DNA of 25,598 nucleotides from JBDNDK01 sp046719185 (GTDB lineage Bacteria > Armatimonadota > UBA5829), in assembly GCA_046719185.1 (NCBI GenBank), contig JBDNDK010000014.1, forward strand, positions 1-25,598. The letters are read 5' to 3'. Shown here in pieces: positions 15,098-22,679 of this stretch; the first letter of the stretch is position 1, and every line of letters starts with the position of its first letter. The notes beneath the pieces were generated by a model. It made no database searches. It saw only the letters and a list, made by a program, of their open reading frames with translations, and had not been told where the DNA came from. A program made the translations under genes and the position numbers.

Positions 15098-15790
15098 TTA
15101 TGCTATTCTTCCAACTTCATTAACTAATTTATCCAAGCTTTCATCACTCAGTTGAATTGCTTTCTGAGCAGCCTCAAAAGCTCTGAAGTTTGCAATCATA
15201 GATGCCATTTCTTTTACTACACTCACATTTCCTGTTTCTATATGACCCTGCAATACTTTTGTTTGTCCCTCAGCTCTACCTGTGATTCTGAGAGTGTCAA
15301 CCACTGCTCCATCTGAGACAATATTTCCATTTGAGTCTATTTCCCATTCACCATTAGGCACTTTGATTGTGCCATTTCTTCCTAACACTTTTGTGCCTTC
15401 AGATGTTGCAAGCTCTCCAGCACTATCCACCACTAACTTTGTGCTTCTTGTGAATTTGTTTCCGCCAGCACCATTTAACTGGATTTGTCCTGGTCCTTGG
15501 AGTGCAATATCAAACTTGTTTCCTGTAACTTCAAGATTTGCAGGAGAATAATCATATACATTTTTCACACCCACCAATACTGCTCTTTGTGGTGAATCAG
15601 GATAGGTTTGTGCTTGTCTGAATTTTAATGATGCAAAACTTCCCTCAAGTTCCTGTTCAAATGACTGAGTAATCACCCTGCTTTTTCTGAAGCCTGGTGT
15701 ATTTGCATTTGCTATATTATTTGCTATTGTATCTTGCTGCAAAGCTCTTGCTACAAGAGCACTTGCTCCGCTGTAAAAGGCTCTAATCAT
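15098..15790 (-). CDS. flgF: Flagellar proximal rod protein FlgF-type
   Basis: This 230-aa flagellar basal-body rod protein is related to FlgG. It has the N-terminal helix MIRAFYSGASALVARALQQ with NNIANANTPGFRKS and a C-terminal helix with GNVSVVKEMASMIANFRAFEAAQKAIQ. The position before flgG and the shorter core point to FlgF, the FlhO-type partner in Gram-positive nomenclature. A GGAGG site overlaps the probable transcript start. It is the first gene of the rod and ring operon, with a sigma-28-like promoter immediately upstream. Confidence 0.88.
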   Translation of the reverse strand: MIRAFYSGASALVARALQQDTIANNIANANTPGFRKSRVITQSFEQELEGSFASLKFRQAQTYPDSPQRAVLVGVKNVYDYSPANLEVTGNKFDIALQGPGQIQLNGAGGNKFTRSTKLVVDSAGELATSEGTKVLGRNGTIKVPNGEWEIDSNGNIVSDGAVVDTLRITGRAEGQTKVLQGHIETGNVSVVKEMASMIANFRAFEAAQKAIQLSDESLDKLVNEVGRIA

Positions 15791-15809
15791 ATCTCATCCT
15801 CCGAACAAC

Positions 15810-15837
15810 TTATCGACTTTATTAGCAATATGCTTTA
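15810..15837 (-). promoter_or_regulatory. Sigma-28 (FliA/SigD)-like promoter of the flgF operon
   Basis: On the minus strand TAAAGCAT (15830-15837) and GTCGATAA (15810-15817) match the flagellar consensus TAAAGTTT-N11-GCCGATAA at 6/8 and 7/8 positions, with a 12-nt instead of 11-nt spacer. Transcription would start near 15803, just before the GGAGG site and 13-15 nt before the flgF start codon. In B. subtilis the flgF/flgG-like pair flhO-flhP is partly SigD-dependent, so such control is plausible. Confidence 0.6.
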
Positions 15838-15906
15838 GCAACTTTTTGTAATTTTTTATTTAATTAAGCAAATGAAAATACACACGACAATTTTGTTTGA
15901 TTTTAA

Positions 15907-15935
15907 TTGACATAAATCCAATATAGGTGTTTAAT
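15907..15935 (+). promoter_or_regulatory. Sigma-70-type promoter for the Ig-like/stalk protein
   Basis: TTGACA (15907-15912), a 17-nt spacer and TTTAAT (15930-15935) lie about 50 nt upstream of the ATG at 15984, which has its own AAGGTG ribosome site. The -35 is a perfect match and the spacing is optimal. Confidence 0.65.
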
Positions 15936-15983
15936 TATTTCTAGTAATTATCTTTTATGTCTTTATAAAGAAGGTGTTGTGAA

Positions 15984-17603
15984 ATGAAAAAATGGTATTT
16001 AATATCAAAAAAATATTCTATAGCACTTGCATTTATGCTTACCCTATACTTTGGAGCCTCTGCTGAAGCTGCCACAGGCACTTGGCTCACTCCTGCTCAA
16101 GGTTCTACTGTTACATCAAGGTTTGTGGAAGTATCTGTTGGCTACAATACAGAATCTGATGTAAAAATTACAGCTAGTGAAGTATTTATAAACGGCACAA
16201 GTGTGGAAAGAAGATCTTTTGCAAGTCCTCAAGGAAGAGGTGTTATATCATATAATTGGGACACTTGGAAATACAAAGTAGGCACACATAGAATCACTGT
16301 AAAACTCTACTCTGGTGATAAAGAATTTATAGTTGTGCAAGGATATGTGAGTGTTGGAAATGTTGATAAATCAAATAAAGTTCCCATAGTATCCTTTGGT
16401 AATTTGAAAGATAATCAGGTATTATCAGGGGAAACAAATATAAGCTTAAATATTGCAAATGATAATGCAAGTCCTGCAATGGTGAGTTTGCTTGTTGATG
16501 GAAAAATCAGAATGCTCAGCAATGTGAGACCTTTTTCTTATGAATTAGATACTACAACATATACAGATGGCAATCATATAATACATGCTTATGCATCAGA
16601 CCCTACTGGCAAAGCTGGACCAGAGGCAAAAGTGACAGTTGTTTTCAAAAATGGCAACTCTGAACAAACTCTGCAAACAACTGCAAATATAACACAAAAT
16701 GCACCAATCCAAACAGAGCAAAACACTGCTAAAAATGAAGTGGTGGTGCCATCTTATAATAATGTTATAGATACAACACCAGCTAGAACAGCAGCACCTT
16801 TAGAAACAGAACCTATTCAAAAAGCAGTTCCTGTGGCAGAAAAACAAATGGCACCTGCAATATCAGATACTGTAAAATCTATTGAGACTGCTCCAGAATT
16901 AAACTCAGATGCTACAATTCTTGCAATGCTTCCTAAAATTGATGATGCTATTATTTCTAATGCTTCTGAACCTATAAAACCAGAAGAGACTATAGCAGAA
17001 GAAACTCATTTATCAGCTATTGCAAATGAATCTGCAATTTCAGAGACTGTTAAAAATATTGAAATCAAACCAAAGATTTCTGAGTTAAATAATATAGCTG
17101 AAAATGAAGCTAAATCACAGCTGCAATCTATGAAAACTGCTGAACCAACTCAATATGCTGTAGATACTCCAGAGGTAATTACAGAATTATCAATTGATGA
17201 TATAATGGCTTATGTGCCAGAATATAATGTGCAGGATAAATATAAACTATCTTCAGCAAATTCATCTATACCTTCTATGACAGCATTAAGACCAGAAGAC
17301 CAAGATAAAATACTTGATATAAAATCTCCTGATGCAAAAGTTTTTCTGAGAGATATGCTTAATGGCACAGGTGCTGTTTTGATGTGGAACAACAAGGAGA
17401 AAATTGTTACTGCTATCTTTTCAGATAAAACAACAGTTGCTATGAAGATTGGCTCAAAGATGATAAATGTTAATGGCAACAGAATAGAAATAGAATCTGC
17501 TCCTGAGATAGTAGATGGCAGAACAGTTATCAAGGCTAAGATTTTTGAGAATATAATGGAAGCTGTTGCTAAAGCTGGTGATTTGAAAGCAGAAGCTAGA
17601 TAG
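15984..17603 (+). CDS. Exported protein with Ig-like domains and copper-amine-oxidase-type stalk
   Basis: This 539-aa secreted protein has a signal peptide at 1-29 (AEA before the cut). Two beta-sandwich, Ig-like segments follow (about 33-126 and 133-222), the second with LLVDGKIR and GNHIIHAYASDPTGK. Residues 225-430 are a low-complexity linker rich in Ala, Glu, Thr and Pro and likely disordered. The C-terminus (about 440-530) resembles the stalk domain found N-terminally in copper amine oxidases and in many envelope proteins: WNNKEKIVTAIF, MKIGSKMINVNG and EIVDGRTVIKAKIF. No enzyme active site is seen, so a cell-surface binding or structural role is likely. The stop lies just before a MITE-like palindrome. 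Confidence 0.75.
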   Translation: MKKWYLISKKYSIALAFMLTLYFGASAEAATGTWLTPAQGSTVTSRFVEVSVGYNTESDVKITASEVFINGTSVERRSFASPQGRGVISYNWDTWKYKVGTHRITVKLYSGDKEFIVVQGYVSVGNVDKSNKVPIVSFGNLKDNQVLSGETNISLNIANDNASPAMVSLLVDGKIRMLSNVRPFSYELDTTTYTDGNHIIHAYASDPTGKAGPEAKVTVVFKNGNSEQTLQTTANITQNAPIQTEQNTAKNEVVVPSYNNVIDTTPARTAAPLETEPIQKAVPVAEKQMAPAISDTVKSIETAPELNSDATILAMLPKIDDAIISNASEPIKPEETIAEETHLSAIANESAISETVKNIEIKPKISELNNIAENEAKSQLQSMKTAEPTQYAVDTPEVITELSIDDIMAYVPEYNVQDKYKLSSANSSIPSMTALRPEDQDKILDIKSPDAKVFLRDMLNGTGAVLMWNNKEKIVTAIFSDKTTVAMKIGSKMINVNGNRIEIESAPEIVDGRTVIKAKIFENIMEAVAKAGDLKAEAR

Positions 17604-17622
17604 ATACTAAGAATAAGATATG

Positions 17623-17794
17623 AAAAGAGGCTGTCTGAGAAAATTGTCAGTCTGAACAAAGTGAAGAGTCTAGAAAATGAAAATTGCTTTGGAAAATTTG
17701 AAAGATGTTTCGGGAACAAGTTCCCGAAACTAAGAGATTCTTCTTTAACAATCAGAATGACTTAAAATTTTTAAAATCTCAGACAACCTCTTTT
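17623..17794. mobile_element. MITE-like nested palindromic element
   Basis: This 172-bp non-coding element is bounded by 18-bp inverted ends, AAAAGAGGCTGTCTGAGA (17623-17640) and its complement at 17777-17794, with one mismatch. Inside them lies a second imperfect inverted pair (about 17646-17671 and 17735-17761, sharing GTCA-TCTGA and GAAGA-TCT), and near the centre a perfect hairpin GTTTCGGGAAC-AA-GTTCCCGAAAC. It carries no transposase, and no exact target-site duplication is evident. It sits between two convergent genes, where it could also act as a bidirectional terminator. Confidence 0.7.
17707..17730. repeat. Palindromic repeat, family 1, copy B
   Basis: GTTTCGGGAAC-AA-GTTCCCGAAAC is a perfect 11-bp inverted repeat with a 2-nt loop. 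It is the best-preserved copy of the hairpin also seen at 12491 and in decayed form at 23932 and 24093. Confidence 0.85.
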
Positions 17795-17806
17795 ATAATG
17801 TTTGAG

Positions 17807-18076
17807 TTAATTTTTCATTTCACATCCAGACTCAGCTTTGCAGCATGAACTGCAGGCAGAGTCAGACTTAGGTGCGGATGAAGTGTTTGCACTGCTGGAA
17901 GATGGATAATCATTGATATGGAATCCTGAACCTTTGAACACAATTCCGGGTGCAAACAACAGTCTTGAAACAGTACCATTGCATTCTGGGCATTCACATA
18001 TAGGATCATCACTCATTTTTTGAACTTTTTCAAACTGATGTTCACAGTCTTTGCATTTGTAAACATAAGTTGGCAT
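17807..18076 (-). CDS. FmdB-type zinc ribbon protein
   Basis: This 89-aa protein begins MPTYVYKC, the classical FmdB/CxxC_CxxC start. Zinc cysteines are Cys8 and Cys11, then the pair Cys29 and Cys32 (CPEC). LLFAPGIVFKGSGFHINDY follows, as in the family. The tail is Ser-rich and has a second cluster, CSSCC and a further Cys, that could bind another metal. The family was named from a putative formamidase regulator, but the function of most members is unknown. GAGGTGAT lies before the ATG. The gene is transcribed away from the MFS gene across a short divergent spacer of about 55 nt. Confidence 0.92.
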   Translation of the reverse strand: MPTYVYKCKDCEHQFEKVQKMSDDPICECPECNGTVSRLLFAPGIVFKGSGFHINDYPSSSSANTSSAPKSDSACSSCCKAESGCEMKN

Positions 18077-18130
18077 AATATATCACCTCACAAGAAGTTA
18101 ATTTAACAGTAATAGGTTCAATTGATTTAC

Positions 18131-19348
18131 ATGAAACATGATACCAAAAATCTTGAAAAAAACAACATAGCAATGAGCAAAAAAGCTGTAGAAGCCTGTC
18201 AAATTGTCTGGCTTAGTGTGTATTTTTTTCTCTTTTTATCTGCTCTTGGGATTGCAATGCCATTTTTGCCAGTGTATTTACACAATAAAGGTATGTCTTA
18301 TTCAATGATAGCAGTTTTAGCATCGGCTTATGCCCTCACAGGATTTCTTACCCAAGCTAAAATTGGTCATATATCAGATATTCTTGGCACTAGAAAATAT
18401 GTGGCAGTATTTTGTTGTGTGATGCTTGGGAGTTCATATTTCTTTTATATGAGTGCTAAGAGCTTTTTGCTTTTTCTTATTTTATTTATTTGGAGTGGAG
18501 TAGGTTTTTTTTCTGGTATGATGCTGCCTCAGGTGATAGCATCAGATTGGGCAACTGCTGAGCAATCCACAACAAGGCTTTTTTCTGTTCCAAGACTATG
18601 GGGTACAATTGGGTTTATTGTTGCTCTTGTGATTGTTTCAATATTTCCTAAAGCTGCAGAGGGTAATAGATTTCTATTGTTGTGTGGGTGTTTATACATA
18701 TCAAGTGCTTTTCCTATGCTTATGCTAAAAGAAAATTTTATAACCAAGACAACAAAGTCTATGTTTAGATGTGCTAGTGAAGTGTTAAAAAGAGATAGAA
18801 CATGGCTGTTTTTGGTGTGTTATCTTTTCTTTAGGATGTGTGAGTCTGGTACTTTTAGTTATTTAAGTTTATATCTCAAAGAGCTAGGTGGAGACACTTC
18901 CACATTTGCAATTGCATATTGCATTAGTGCTGCCTCCGAAGCACCATTTATAATTATCACAAGCAGGCTTATAGACAGAATAGGCATAAAAAAGCCTCTT
19001 ATAATTTCTTTTTGTGTGTGGCCCATAAGATTATTTTTGCTTGCAATGGCTACCACAACTCATGCAGTTTATTGGGTGCAGATTTTGCATAGTATAACTT
19101 TTGGGATTATGATGGTGGCTAGTATTGCATTTGTGGCGGAAGTTGCACCTAAAGAGATGAAAGGCACAGCTCAGGGTATTCACTCTGCAACAAATGCTGC
19201 TGCAATGACGGCTGGTCCTTTGTTTATGGGAATTATGTCAGACCATATAGGTATTGGCTCATCATTCAAAGTGATGGCAGCATTAATGATTATAATTCTT
19301 GTTATATTTCTGATATTTGTAAAAGAACCCAATAAGAGAATAGTATAA
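18131..19348 (+). CDS. MFS permease (LacY/NupG-like)
   Basis: This integral membrane protein of about 405 aa has roughly 12 hydrophobic segments and a central cytoplasmic loop near residues 190-215. The segment GHISDILGTRKY between the second and third helices is the MFS A-like motif, repeated in the second half as SRLIDRIGIKKP. The style is that of the oligosaccharide or nucleoside proton symporter group. A nucleoside hydrolase follows 160 nt downstream, so nucleoside import is a reasonable guess. The start is uncertain: TTG 18122 has AGG 7 nt upstream, ATG 18131 is the first ATG, and ATG 18173 is also possible. The membrane part begins about 25 residues after ATG 18131. Confidence 0.85.
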   Translation: MKHDTKNLEKNNIAMSKKAVEACQIVWLSVYFFLFLSALGIAMPFLPVYLHNKGMSYSMIAVLASAYALTGFLTQAKIGHISDILGTRKYVAVFCCVMLGSSYFFYMSAKSFLLFLILFIWSGVGFFSGMMLPQVIASDWATAEQSTTRLFSVPRLWGTIGFIVALVIVSIFPKAAEGNRFLLLCGCLYISSAFPMLMLKENFITKTTKSMFRCASEVLKRDRTWLFLVCYLFFRMCESGTFSYLSLYLKELGGDTSTFAIAYCISAASEAPFIIITSRLIDRIGIKKPLIISFCVWPIRLFLLAMATTTHAVYWVQILHSITFGIMMVASIAFVAEVAPKEMKGTAQGIHSATNAAAMTAGPLFMGIMSDHIGIGSSFKVMAALMIIILVIFLIFVKEPNKRIV

Positions 19349-19354
19349 TAGATG

Positions 19355-19370
19355 CAAAAAATATTTTTTG
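19355..19370. repeat. Perfect 16-bp AT palindrome
   Basis: CAAAAAATATTTTTTG lies 7 nt after the MFS stop and is followed by GTTTTG. It could be a weak terminator for the permease gene or a curved-DNA site. The pairing is almost only A-T, so termination would be poor. Confidence 0.4.
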
Positions 19371-19441
19371 GTTTTGTAAGAGATATTACGATAATAATAA
19401 AATTAAATGCTGTCAATAATTGATAAATAATAGCATTACTA

Positions 19442-19471
19442 TTGAAGTATGTCCTCTGATTATGTTATAAA
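19442..19471 (+). promoter_or_regulatory. Candidate sigma-70 promoter for the nucleoside hydrolase
   Basis: TTGAAG (19442-19447), an 18-nt spacer and TATAAA (19466-19471) lie about 38 nt before the ATG at 19509. If real, the hydrolase can be transcribed separately from the permease gene. Confidence 0.45.
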
Positions 19472-19508
19472 AATATTGAAATATATGAAATGAAAGAGAG
19501 TGTAATAA

Positions 19509-20399
19509 ATGAATTACAAGTTAATTTTGGATACTGACATTGGAACAGATGTTGATGATGCATGGGCACTTGCTCTTTGTCTGGCATCAAAAGAAATTGA
19601 TTTGTTGGGTATAACTCTTGTTCATGCAGACCTAGAAACAAGAGCTAAGATAACACTAAAAATGCTAAAGCAGGCAAAAAGAGAAGATGTGCCTGTGTAT
19701 AAAGGACTCTCTGAGACAATTACTCCAAATGGCAAAATGTTTTGGGGCAACTTTGAGGGTGAGGGTGTAGATTTTTCTGATATAAACTTAGATGTTATAA
19801 AAGATAATGCTGTTGATTATATATTGGAGACAATAGAAGCTAATCCAAATGAGATAGTGCTTTGTGCAATTGGTCCATTATCAAATGTTGCTAAGGCAAT
19901 TCAGAAATCACCAGAGACAATGAAAAAGCTCAAAAAGCTTGTGATAATGGGTGGAGTGTATAGAGGTGATGGCAAGCAGTTTGCTGATCCTGAGCATAAT
20001 GTTTGTGTTGACCCTGTTGCTACCAAGATAGTGTTGGAGTCTGGCATTCCTGCAGTTGTTATTGGTCTTAATGTAACAACTCAGGTTGTGATAAAAAGAG
20101 AAGATTTGAGAGATATTCAACATACAGAATTGGGTGATACCCTAGCTCTTATGACTCATCAATATTTCAGCCTAAGAAGCAGAAGCTACACATTTATGCA
20201 TGATGTCCTTGCTGTTCATTCAATAATAGATGAATCTGTTATCACCACAGAGCCAAAGTCTGCAGAAGTATTGGAAGATGGAAGGATAGTATATTCATCT
20301 GATGGTGTGCTTGATGTAGCTGTTGATGTAGATGCACAAAAGGCAGAAGAAACACTAATTGCCAGAGTGTCAGAGCTTGTAGGAGCTCCAGTAGCTTAG
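19509..20399 (+). CDS. Inosine/uridine-preferring nucleoside hydrolase family protein
   Basis: This 296-aa cytosolic enzyme of the IunH/RihA fold cleaves the N-glycosidic bond of ribonucleosides to base and ribose. The calcium site is formed by the N-terminal aspartate cluster DTDIGTDVDD (8-17) and the late aspartate in FMHDVLAVH. The core motifs IGPLSNVAKAI, VIMGGVYRGDG and NVCVDPVA are in family order. The length is close to the usual 310 aa. An AGAGAG-like ribosome site lies about 9 nt upstream. Nucleoside preference cannot be read reliably. With the permease upstream it may serve nucleoside salvage or ribose catabolism. Confidence 0.93.
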   Translation: MNYKLILDTDIGTDVDDAWALALCLASKEIDLLGITLVHADLETRAKITLKMLKQAKREDVPVYKGLSETITPNGKMFWGNFEGEGVDFSDINLDVIKDNAVDYILETIEANPNEIVLCAIGPLSNVAKAIQKSPETMKKLKKLVIMGGVYRGDGKQFADPEHNVCVDPVATKIVLESGIPAVVIGLNVTTQVVIKREDLRDIQHTELGDTLALMTHQYFSLRSRSYTFMHDVLAVHSIIDESVITTEPKSAEVLEDGRIVYSSDGVLDVAVDVDAQKAEETLIARVSELVGAPVA

Positions 20400-20425
20400 A
20401 ATTTAGAGATTAGAAAAATTCTTTA

Positions 20426-20561
20426 TTGACACTCAATGTGAAAACAAAATATACAATCTTCTTTGATTATTTCAAATATCCCCTACTTTACTGGTTATTT
20501 TGCTAGTTTGTGAAAAATATCACGATAGAGCATTGACACATCACTTAAGCTGGGGTAAGAT
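20426..20561 (+). promoter_or_regulatory. Two sigma-70-type promoters upstream of serC
   Basis: Distal promoter: TTGACA (20426-20431), 18-nt spacer, TATACA (20450-20455). Proximal promoter: TTGACA (20533-20538), 17-nt spacer, TAAGAT (20556-20561). Both -35 boxes are perfect. The proximal one leaves a leader of about 75 nt containing a hairpin with one G-U pair (CTAGCCA 20580-20586 with TGGTTAG 20600-20606). I recognise no known riboswitch in it. Confidence 0.6.
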
Positions 20562-20642
20562 AAGCACACAGAAAAGATTCTAGCCAAATATTTTTTATAT
20601 GGTTAGTGAAAATACAACTTATCTTGTTGAGGTGATATTGAT

Positions 20643-21722
20643 ATGAGTAGAGTTCATAATTTTAATGCTGGTCCTGCAGCCTTGCCTCTGCCTGTTTTAG
20701 AAAAAGCACAATCTGAATTGATTGATTTTGCCGGCACTGGTATGAGCATAATGGAGATGAGCCATAGGTCAAAAGATTTCGAAGCTGTGATAAATAGTGC
20801 TGAAGCAATGGTGAGAAAGCTGATGGGTATATCAGATGACTATGCCGTGCTTTTCTTGCAAGGTGGAGCCAGTCTGCAGTTTGCTATGATTCCACTTAAT
20901 CTGCTCAGGAAAGGAAAAACAGCTGATTATATAAACTCAGGAAGCTGGGCAAGCAAAGCCATAAAAGAAGCAAAAATAGTTGGTAATGTGAATGTTGCTT
21001 GGGATGGAAAAGAATGCAATTATTCAAGAATGCCAAGGCAAGATGAGCTGTCATTATCTGATGATGCTGAATATCTGCATATATGTTCAAATGAAACAAT
21101 CGGAGGCATCAGATATGCTGATTTTCCAACATCATCTGCTCCGCTTGTAGCTGATATGTCTAGTGAGATAATGAGCAGAGTGATTGATGTGAATAAATTT
21201 GGTCTCATATATGCAGGTGCTCAAAAGAACATAGGACCTTCTGGTCTTGCATTGGTGATAATCAGAAAAGATCTTATAGAAAGAGCAACTGATGATATAA
21301 ATGTGTTTTTGAAATATTCTACTCACTTTGAAAATAACAGTTTGTATAACACACCAAACACTTGGGGCATATATATATTAAAATTAGTTTGTGAATGGGT
21401 TGATTCTCTTGGAGGCATCAGTGCTGTTGAGAAAATAAATGAGCAAAAAGCAGGTATGCTCTATGATGTGATAGACTCATCAGACTTCTGGAGATGCCCT
21501 GTGGAAAAAGAATCTAGGTCTATAATGAATGTTGTATGGAGACTGCCTAGTGAAGAATTGGAAGAAAAGTTTATCAAAGAATCCAAATCAGCAGGTATGA
21601 TTGGTCTTAAAGGACACAGATCTGTTGGGGGACTAAGAGCAAGCATTTATAATGCAGTTCCAATAGAATCTGTGAAAGCACTAGCAGATTTTATGAAAGA
21701 CTTTGAATCAAAAAACGGCTAA
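20643..21722 (+). CDS. serC: Phosphoserine aminotransferase
   Basis: This 359-aa pyridoxal-phosphate enzyme converts 3-phosphohydroxypyruvate and glutamate to phosphoserine and 2-oxoglutarate in serine synthesis, and often serves pyridoxine synthesis as well. NFNAGPAALP starts the protein as in all SerC. GMSIMEMSHRSK, FLQGGAS, and YAGAQKNIGPSG with Schiff-base Lys195 are classical. GHRSVGGLRASIYNA near the C-terminus binds the substrate phosphate. The length is normal. GAGGTGAT lies 6 nt before the ATG. It has its own promoters, and serA or serB are not neighbours. The stop is 3 nt from the end of the converging ROK kinase gene. Confidence 0.97.
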   Translation: MSRVHNFNAGPAALPLPVLEKAQSELIDFAGTGMSIMEMSHRSKDFEAVINSAEAMVRKLMGISDDYAVLFLQGGASLQFAMIPLNLLRKGKTADYINSGSWASKAIKEAKIVGNVNVAWDGKECNYSRMPRQDELSLSDDAEYLHICSNETIGGIRYADFPTSSAPLVADMSSEIMSRVIDVNKFGLIYAGAQKNIGPSGLALVIIRKDLIERATDDINVFLKYSTHFENNSLYNTPNTWGIYILKLVCEWVDSLGGISAVEKINEQKAGMLYDVIDSSDFWRCPVEKESRSIMNVVWRLPSEELEEKFIKESKSAGMIGLKGHRSVGGLRASIYNAVPIESVKALADFMKDFESKNG

Positions 21723-21725
21723 TTT

Positions 21726-22679
21726 TTAACTATTAGTCTGTTCTACAGCAAGAGCAACAGCACCCAAGAGTCCTGTTAAATCTCCATTAGCTGCTGGCAC
21801 AATCTCACAGTCGGCAGCTAGTGGTGCCATAGCTCTTTTATTTACAACATCTCTTACTGGATTAAACAGCATGTTACCAGCTCTTGTTACTCCACCACCA
21901 AGCACAACTAGTCTAGGATTTAAGATATTCACAACATTAGAAATGCCAATGCCAAGATACTCCATTGTTTCTTGCCAAAAACTAGATGCAAAAGGGTCTT
22001 TTTCAGAAGCCGCTTTAGATACATGCTCAGCTGTGATTTTATCAACATCATCAACATAAGAAAGCAGAATTGTTTCTGGATTGGTTTCTTTTATCAGCTT
22101 TTTAATTCTCTTTGCTATGCTGGTTCCTGAGCATAATGCTTCAAGACAGCCTTTATCTCCACAAGGGCAGTCTGGTTCATTTATCAATATTTTCATATGA
22201 CCAAACTCACCTGCATTATCACCATAACCTCTATACACTCTTCCATCTGCAATTATTCCACCACCAATGCCAGTGGAGATGGTGAAATAAACCATATCAT
22301 TAACACCCTTGCCTGCACCAAACATAAACTCACCAATGCAGGCACAAGTGGCATCATTATCTAAATAACTAGGTGCATCAAATTCTTTAGCAAAAATCTC
22401 AGTAAGGCACAAACCCTTCCAACCGGGCAGATTTGGCACATCATGCAAAATACCAGCTTTCCTATCCATAGGACCGCCACAGCCAATACCAATAACATCT
22501 ACCTTTGCATCAGCTTCTTTTATCACATTCCAAGCACACTCTTTTATCATGCCTATGGCTTTATCTGGTCCTATATACCCGGGGGTATCAATCCTTTTCC
22601 AGCTTATGATATTTCCAGACTCATCAGAAATCCCGCATATAGTCTTAGTGCCTCCAATATCTATACCCAAAATTGTCAT
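21726..22679 (-). CDS. ROK family sugar kinase
   Basis: This 317-aa protein is an ATP-dependent hexokinase of the ROK family, most often a glucokinase or an N-acetylhexosamine kinase. DIGGTK (7-12) binds ATP phosphate, Asp109 in LDNDAT is the catalytic base, STGIGGGI is the second phosphate loop, and the ROK zinc site is His161 with Cys171, Cys173 and Cys178 (CPCGDKGC). There is no N-terminal HTH, so it is an enzyme rather than a NagC-type repressor. The ATG overlaps the stop of the exported protein gene upstream (ATGA), so the two are translationally coupled. Glucose or mannose is a fair guess, given the GH130 gene in the region. Confidence 0.93.
   Translation of the reverse strand: MTILGIDIGGTKTICGISDESGNIISWKRIDTPGYIGPDKAIGMIKECAWNVIKEADAKVDVIGIGCGGPMDRKAGILHDVPNLPGWKGLCLTEIFAKEFDAPSYLDNDATCACIGEFMFGAGKGVNDMVYFTISTGIGGGIIADGRVYRGYGDNAGEFGHMKILINEPDCPCGDKGCLEALCSGTSIAKRIKKLIKETNPETILLSYVDDVDKITAEHVSKAASEKDPFASSFWQETMEYLGIGISNVVNILNPRLVVLGGGVTRAGNMLFNPVRDVVNKRAMAPLAADCEIVPAANGDLTGLLGAVALAVEQTNS

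Noticed and set aside
12491..17730. The repeated GGGAACAAGTTCCC hairpins as CRISPR repeats
   Set aside because: Copies are kilobases apart with no regular spacers and no cas genes.
17623..17794. Remnant of a transposase gene inside the palindromic element
   Set aside because: The element is only 172 bp, has no open frame of note, and consists almost wholly of inverted repeats.
20398..20422. AGAATTT/AAATTCT hairpin at the nucleoside hydrolase stop as a terminator
   Set aside because: It overlaps the stop codon, has only a 7-bp mostly A-T stem and a long loop, and lacks a clean T-run.
20562..20642. serC leader as a riboswitch
   Set aside because: It contains only one short hairpin with a G-U pair; no conserved aptamer pattern was recognised.
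21726..22679. NagC/XylR-type ROK repressor
   Set aside because: The protein starts directly with the ATP-binding DIGGTK motif and has no N-terminal HTH.
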